A DNA stretch of 64,000 nucleotides from Streptomyces sp. NBC_00620 (lineage in GTDB: Bacteria > Actinomycetota > Actinomycetes > Streptomycetales > Streptomycetaceae): contig NZ_JAPENY010000003.1 of assembly GCF_026341825.1 (NCBI RefSeq), forward strand, positions 2,418,001 to 2,482,000, written 5' to 3'. A program made the translations under genes and the position numbers. Positions 59,355 through 64,000 of the stretch are shown here, in pieces. The notes beneath the pieces were generated by a model, which was given only the letters and a program-made list of their open reading frames with translations, had not been told where the DNA came from and ran no database searches. How positions within the stretch are numbered: the first letter of the stretch is position 1; every line of letters begins with the position of its first letter.

Positions 59355-62300
59355 GTGAGGCGAAGCAAGAACGGTCCCGAGCCGTCGGCACGGGGCAACT
59401 TCACCCCGCCGCCGCGCGTCGCGGCGCCCGCACAGATGCCCGGCTCCCCGGAGCCCATGCCGGCGCCCGCGCCGAGTGGCAGTCGTTTCTCCCCGCGCAA
59501 CTGGCGCGTGCCGACCAGGCTGAACGCGATTCTGCTCATCCCCGTGGTGGTCGGCCTTGTCATGGGCGGCTTCCAGGTGAAGAGCTCGATCGACACCTGG
59601 CAGGAGGCCGAGAACGCCGAGAAGACGGCACGTCTGGTGCAGGCCGCGCTGACCTACGGCGACAGGCTGTACGTCGAGCGCGATGTCAGCGCCCAGCCGC
59701 TGCTGACCGGCAAGGGCGAGAAGAACGAGATCGTCGTCAAGGCACGCGCGGCCACGGACTCGGCCGCCGACGCCTTCGACGAGGCCGCCCAGAACATGCC
59801 GCAGACGGCCGGCCTGCAGCGCCGCCTGGAGGTCTTCCGCAAGGTCGAGCCCGGCCTCGCCGCCCTGCGCAAGGCCGCGTACACCTCCGCCCTCACCGGC
59901 GTGCAGACCGAAGAGGGCTACACCCAGATCCAGCACCCGCTGATGGAGTTCTCCAACGAACTCGGTCTGGGCACCGGAAACATCACCAGCTACGGCCGTA
60001 CCGTCTACGCGGTCTCGCTGGCCAAGGCCTCGGCGTCGCTGCAGCGGTCCATCGGCATGCACCTGCTGCTCAAGCCCGGCCCCACCCCAGAGGACCTCGG
60101 CAAGCAGCGCGTCGCCCTCTCCTCGTACGCCTACCTCGAGGGCATCGCCGTCGAGGAGTACATCGGCGGTGGCACCGAGGCCGACGCGGCCAAGCTGAAA
60201 GCCGCGCAGACGAAGCTGAAGACCGACGGCGCGGCCCAGGCCAAGGCCGCCGCTGAAGCAGCCGCCGCCGAGGGCAAGACCTATGTGCCCCCGCCGTCCG
60301 GTGACACCGCGATGGTCTCGGCCCTCGCGACGCTTTCCTCCACGGACGAGAGCACCCGCGAGGGGCTCGCCACGCAGGGCGTCACCCCGGACAACTTCTG
60401 GGCTGTCAACACCGGCAAGTACACCGCCTACCGCGCGCTCGAGTCGGATCTGACCGACAAGGCCGTGGCCGAGGCCTCCGACATCTCCGACACCGCCAAG
60501 CGCGACGCCATCATCACCGGTGCCGCCGTCGTGATCGCCCTGCTCGCCGCGTTCATCCTGGCCGGCATGGTCGCCCGCCAGATGAGCCGCGCGATGCGCC
60601 AGCTGCGCAACGCGGCCTTCAACGTCGCCGAGCAGCGCCTGCCGATGCTGGTCGACCAGCTCTCCCGCACGGACCCGGGCCGCGTCGACACCCGCGTACA
60701 GGCGATCCCGATCACCACGACGGACGAGATCGGCGAAGTCGCCCGCGCCTTCGACCAGGTCCACCGCGAGGCCGTACGACTGGCCGCCGAGCAGGCCCTC
60801 CTGCGAGGCAACATCAACGCGATCTTCACCAACCTGTCGCGCCGCAACCAGTCCCTGATCGAGGGCCAGCTGACCCTGATCACCGACCTGGAGAACAACG
60901 AGGCCGACCCGGACCAGCTGGAGAACCTCTTCCGCCTGGACCACCTCGCGACCCGTATGCGCCGCAACGGCGAGAACCTCCTGGTCCTCGCCGGCGAGGA
61001 GCCCGGCCGCCGCTGGGACCAGCCGGTCCCGCTGGTCGACGTGCTGCGCGCCGCCTCCTCCGAGGTGGAGCAGTACGAGCGCATCGAGCTCTCCGGTGTC
61101 CCGGAGGCCGAGATCCACGGCCGCGCCGTGACCGACCTCGTGCACCTGCTCGCCGAGCTCCTGGAGAACGCCACCACGTTCTCCTCCCCGCAGACCAAGG
61201 TCCGCGTCACCGCGACCCGTCTTCCGGACGGCCGCATCATGGTCGAGATCCACGACAAGGGCATCGGCCTCACCGCCGAGGACTTCGCGGACATCAACCA
61301 CAAGCTGGCCAACCCGCCGACCGTGGACGCCGCGATCTCGCAGCGCATGGGCCTCTTCGTGGTCGGGCGCCTGTCCGACCGGCACGGCATCCGCGTCCAG
61401 CTGCGCCCCTCGGGCGAGCAGGCCGGTACGACCTCCCTGGTCATGCTCCCCGACGCGATCACCCACGGTGGTGGCGGCGGCGAGACGATCCAGCGCGACG
61501 AGTTCACCGTCTCGCAGATCATCCCGGAGCAGCAGCCGGCCTTCCAGGGCGAGCCTTTCCAGGGCCAGCAGCCGCTGCGTACGGCCGCCGAGCTCGGTTT
61601 CGACGACAGCCGCTACGAAGTCCCGGACGACATACGCGAGTTGGACCCCGTAGGCCGCTCCCTGATGCGCGAGGAGCGCCGTGCGGCCCTGGAGGCCCAG
61701 GCAGGGGGCCAGCCGGAGGCTCTGGAGGCTCAGAGCTACCAGGAGGGCTTCGAGGCCCAGCAGCCCGCGTACGACAACGGACAGCCGTCCTACGACAGCG
61801 CTCCGGCGTACGACAACGGGCAGGCCGCTTACGACAACGGGCAGGCCCCGTACGAGGAGCAGCAGGCGACGTACGACCAGCAGACGGCGTACGAGGAGCC
61901 GCAGCAAGGTTCGTACGACGAGACGTACTTCCCGTCGAACGGCGGCTACCCGGAGCCCGCGTACGCGGAGCCGGTCCAGGAAGAGCACTCGGGGAACCGG
62001 AACGCCGCCCCGGGGACGTTCTCGGCCTTCGCGGAGCCGTCCTACCGGGACGACTGGCCGCAGCAGGAGGCGGAGCAGAACGCGTACCGGTCCGAGTACG
62101 CTCCGGAAGCGGAATCCACGAAGATCGCTGACGCGGGTGAGCAGGACCGCGTAGGCTTCAGCCGTCCGGGACCGGCCCCTTCCGCCCCCCACACGCTGAC
62201 CAACGCCGGTCTGCCCCGCCGCGGTGCCACCGCGAACGGCAGCGCCGGCACCAACGGCCAGCGGGCCGTGGAGCAGAGGGACCAGACGCCGCCGGCGGCG

Positions 62301-62618
62301 GCGCCGGCGACCACGCAGGGTCCCGACGACTGGCGGTCGTCCAATGACGACCGCTGGCAGCGTGCCGAGCAGCTCAAGAAGCCCAAGGCGGGCGGGGTCA
62401 CCTCGTCCGGTCTGCCGCGGCGGGTGCCCAAGGCCAACCTGGTCGAGGGAACCGCGGAATCGACCCCGCAGGGCGGCCCCCAGGTCTCCCGCGCCCCTGA
62501 GGACATCCGTGGCAGGTTGAGCAACCTGCGCCGCGGTGTACAGCAGGGTCGCAATGCAGGTAGTGACACGAACGGCCAGGGCCTCGGTCCTGACAGCACC
62601 TACAACCAGGAGCGTTAG
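59355..62618 (+). CDS. cvnA: Conservon sensor kinase-like protein CvnA (second conservon)
   Basis: 1087 residues from GTG 59355 (MRRSKNGPEPSARGNF; GAGAGG upstream). A GTG at 59328 is possible. Same build as the first CvnA: helix about 55-75, NIT-type sensor region, helix about 384-408, HAMP, the identical LDHLATRMRRNGENLLVLAG, N-box LLAELLENATTF near 598, DKGIGL. The tail (about 385 residues) has AYDNGQ repeats in place of the first's TGQF repeats but ends with the same LPRRVPKANL and RGRLSNLRRG motifs. Confidence 0.92.
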   Translation: MRRSKNGPEPSARGNFTPPPRVAAPAQMPGSPEPMPAPAPSGSRFSPRNWRVPTRLNAILLIPVVVGLVMGGFQVKSSIDTWQEAENAEKTARLVQAALTYGDRLYVERDVSAQPLLTGKGEKNEIVVKARAATDSAADAFDEAAQNMPQTAGLQRRLEVFRKVEPGLAALRKAAYTSALTGVQTEEGYTQIQHPLMEFSNELGLGTGNITSYGRTVYAVSLAKASASLQRSIGMHLLLKPGPTPEDLGKQRVALSSYAYLEGIAVEEYIGGGTEADAAKLKAAQTKLKTDGAAQAKAAAEAAAAEGKTYVPPPSGDTAMVSALATLSSTDESTREGLATQGVTPDNFWAVNTGKYTAYRALESDLTDKAVAEASDISDTAKRDAIITGAAVVIALLAAFILAGMVARQMSRAMRQLRNAAFNVAEQRLPMLVDQLSRTDPGRVDTRVQAIPITTTDEIGEVARAFDQVHREAVRLAAEQALLRGNINAIFTNLSRRNQSLIEGQLTLITDLENNEADPDQLENLFRLDHLATRMRRNGENLLVLAGEEPGRRWDQPVPLVDVLRAASSEVEQYERIELSGVPEAEIHGRAVTDLVHLLAELLENATTFSSPQTKVRVTATRLPDGRIMVEIHDKGIGLTAEDFADINHKLANPPTVDAAISQRMGLFVVGRLSDRHGIRVQLRPSGEQAGTTSLVMLPDAITHGGGGGETIQRDEFTVSQIIPEQQPAFQGEPFQGQQPLRTAAELGFDDSRYEVPDDIRELDPVGRSLMREERRAALEAQAGGQPEALEAQSYQEGFEAQQPAYDNGQPSYDSAPAYDNGQAAYDNGQAPYEEQQATYDQQTAYEEPQQGSYDETYFPSNGGYPEPAYAEPVQEEHSGNRNAAPGTFSAFAEPSYRDDWPQQEAEQNAYRSEYAPEAESTKIADAGEQDRVGFSRPGPAPSAPHTLTNAGLPRRGATANGSAGTNGQRAVEQRDQTPPAAAPATTQGPDDWRSSNDDRWQRAEQLKKPKAGGVTSSGLPRRVPKANLVEGTAESTPQGGPQVSRAPEDIRGRLSNLRRGVQQGRNAGSDTNGQGLGPDSTYNQER

Positions 62619-62619
62619 T

Positions 62620-63042
62620 GTGAGCCCGATGAGCCAGGCGGCGCAGAACCTGAACTGGTTGATCACCAACTTCGTGGACAACACCCCTGGGGTGTCCCAC
62701 ACGGTGGTGGTCTCCGCCGACGGACTCCTTCTGGCGATGTCCGACGGCTTTCCCCGTGACCGCGCCGACCAGTTGGCAGCAGTCGCATCCGGTCTGACCT
62801 CGTTGACCGCGGGAGCCTCCCGCATCTTCGAGGGCGGCCATGTGAACCAGACGGTTGTGGAGATGGAGCGGGGATTCCTCTTCATCATGTCCGTTTCCGA
62901 TGGTTCGTCTCTCGCCGTACTCGCACACCCGGAGGCGGACATTGGCCTCGTTGGGTACGAGATGGCACTTCTGGTGGACCGTGCAGGTACGGTCCTGACC
63001 CCGGACCTTCGAGCAGAGCTCCAGGGGAGCCTTCTCAACTAA
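62620..63042 (+). CDS. cvnB: Conservon protein CvnB, Roadblock/LC7 (second)
   Basis: 140 residues, almost the same as the CvnB at 57474; the DNA is also highly similar over the first 100 codons. GTG 62620 one base after the cvnA stop, AGGAG seven bases upstream. Confidence 0.93.
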   Translation: MSPMSQAAQNLNWLITNFVDNTPGVSHTVVVSADGLLLAMSDGFPRDRADQLAAVASGLTSLTAGASRIFEGGHVNQTVVEMERGFLFIMSVSDGSSLAVLAHPEADIGLVGYEMALLVDRAGTVLTPDLRAELQGSLLN

Positions 63043-63136
63043 CAGACAGACGGTGCGTCTTGGTGTCCCGAGGCCATAAGGTTTCGGGACGCGGTCCCAC
63101 ACTGCTGGGTGCCCGGCACAGTCGGAGGAGGAGAAA

Positions 63137-63736
63137 GTGGCAACACCCCCAGGCGGTTCGTCTTCGGGCAACTGGTCGTACGGCCCCGGCCAGGGGCAGG
63201 GCGGCCAGGGTGACGGTTCACAGAACCCGAACCGGTACAACTTCCCCTCCGCGCCAACCCCGCGGCATCAGCCGTACGCGCCCCAGGGCCCCCAGGGTCC
63301 CGGTCCGTCGCCGTACGACCAGCCGTCGGCGCCGCGCATCCAGCCTGTGCAACCGCAGCGCCGCAACCCTGAGCCGTCGCCCGGTGGGACGTCGCACAAC
63401 CCTCTGGTACGCCCATACGCCATGACGGGTGGCCGTACCAGGCCCCGCTACCAGCTCGCCATCGAGGCGCTGGTACACACGACCGCACAGCCGCACCAGA
63501 TGCAGGGGCAGTTGCCCGAGCATCAGCGGATCTGCAACCTCTGCCGGGAGATCAAGTCGGTGGCCGAAATCTCGGCCTTGCTGACGATCCCTCTCGGTGT
63601 GGCCAGGATTCTCGTCGCCGACTTGGCGGAGGCGGGCCTGGTCGCCATTCATCAGCCCGGCGGCGACGAGAGCGCCGGCGGCCAGCCAGCCGTGACATTG
63701 CTCGAAAGGGTGCTCAGTGGACTTCGCAAGCTCTAG
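63137..63736 (+). CDS. cvnC: Conservon protein CvnC, DUF742 with N-terminal extension (second)
   Basis: 199 residues. About 85 residues of Gly/Pro/Gln-rich sequence precede the DUF742 domain, which matches the first CvnC closely. GTG 63137 follows GGAGGAGGAG. Confidence 0.93.
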   Translation: MATPPGGSSSGNWSYGPGQGQGGQGDGSQNPNRYNFPSAPTPRHQPYAPQGPQGPGPSPYDQPSAPRIQPVQPQRRNPEPSPGGTSHNPLVRPYAMTGGRTRPRYQLAIEALVHTTAQPHQMQGQLPEHQRICNLCREIKSVAEISALLTIPLGVARILVADLAEAGLVAIHQPGGDESAGGQPAVTLLERVLSGLRKL

Positions 63737-64000
63737 CGGAGGGCCTTCCCGCTCCACCACGTCCGCGAAGATCGTGGTGGCGGGCGGCTTCGGCGTGGGC
63801 AAGACCACGTTCGTCGGGGCCGTCTCGGAGATCAACCCGCTGCGCACAGAGGCCGTCATGACGTCCGCGTCCGCGGGCATCGACGACCTCACGCACACCG
63901 GAGACAAGACGACGACCACCGTCGCCATGGACTTCGGACGCATCACCCTGGACCAGGACCTGATCCTGTACCTCTTCGGCACTCCCGGCCAGGACCGCTT
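63717..64000 (+). CDS. cvnD: Conservon GTPase CvnD (second, cut by window end)
   Basis: First 94 codons, with the same P-loop GGFGVGKTTFVGAV and FGTPGQDR as the first CvnD. GTG 63717 overlaps cvnC by 20 bp, exactly as in the first conservon. Confidence 0.93.
   Translation, partial: MDFASSSGGPSRSTTSAKIVVAGGFGVGKTTFVGAVSEINPLRTEAVMTSASAGIDDLTHTGDKTTTTVAMDFGRITLDQDLILYLFGTPGQDR

Noticed and set aside
59190..63038. 1282-codon minus-strand frame opposite the second conservon
   Set aside because: Complete antisense shadow of cvnA and cvnB with Arg/Val/Leu/Gly bias and no domains; the plus strand has recognised proteins.

Overview
The window is high-GC actinobacterial chromosome, almost certainly Streptomyces. 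Signs of this are GC-rich third codon positions, frequent GTG starts, and a gene order that matches, as I recall it, the conserved core of the Streptomyces chromosome: ftsH-like, ffh, glnD-glnK-amtB, nsdA, ftsY, glcP, smc, rnc (absB), hupS, ndgR and conservons (S. coelicolor SCO5587 down to about SCO5540). Most of the window is housekeeping DNA in a conserved order. The variable parts are one insertion sequence, one CRISPR-like unit, a Streptomyces intergenic repeat and a few small genes.

Layout. Positions 1-16 kb hold a membrane protease (ftsH, cut by the window edge), the SRP GTPase ffh, the nitrogen-signalling operon amtB-glnK-glnD with a well-formed GlnR box upstream, the developmental repressor nsdA, a primase/polymerase-like protein, the SRP receptor ftsY, a flavin monooxygenase, an IS4-family element inserted exactly at the stop codon of a glucose permease gene, and that permease (glcP). 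Positions 16-30 kb hold smc, a small coiled-coil gene, acylphosphatase, a secreted CAP protein, an HxlR regulator with its probable operator, mutM, rnc, rpmF, a DUF177 gene, a DivIVA-like protein, coaD, rsmD and recG. Positions 30-35 kb hold an Hsp90-family protein translationally coupled to a 995-residue TPR protein.

Positions 35-49 kb hold a long inverted intergenic repeat, a DAK-domain (FakA-like) kinase, rpmB, thiD-thiL, a stand-alone Lrp/AsnC effector domain, a DUF3515 lipoprotein, ddl-gpsA-plsC, cofC, the histone-like hupS, leuCD and the divergent regulator ndgR. Positions 49-53 kb hold five tRNA genes (three Glu-CTC, two Gln-CTG), a HAD hydrolase, gltX, an FAH-family hydrolase and a small peptide gene. 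From 53.6 kb to the end there are two tandem conservons (cvnA-B-C-D twice), membrane sensor-kinase/Ras-like GTPase modules; the second cvnD is cut by the window end.

How the genes work together: the left part links nitrogen sensing (GlnR to AmtB/GlnK/GlnD) with membrane protein targeting (Ffh, FtsY) and membrane proteolysis (FtsH). The centre covers chromosome structure, RNA processing and repair. The right part couples leucine biosynthesis, glutamyl-tRNA supply and G-protein-like signalling. The items I find most worth a second look are the lone type I-E-like repeat-spacer-repeat, the IS4 transposase split at a CCC-TGA-C site, the coupled Hsp90/TPR pair, the small peptide with a duplicated NPRRT motif, and the shared C-terminal motif of the two CvnA kinases.
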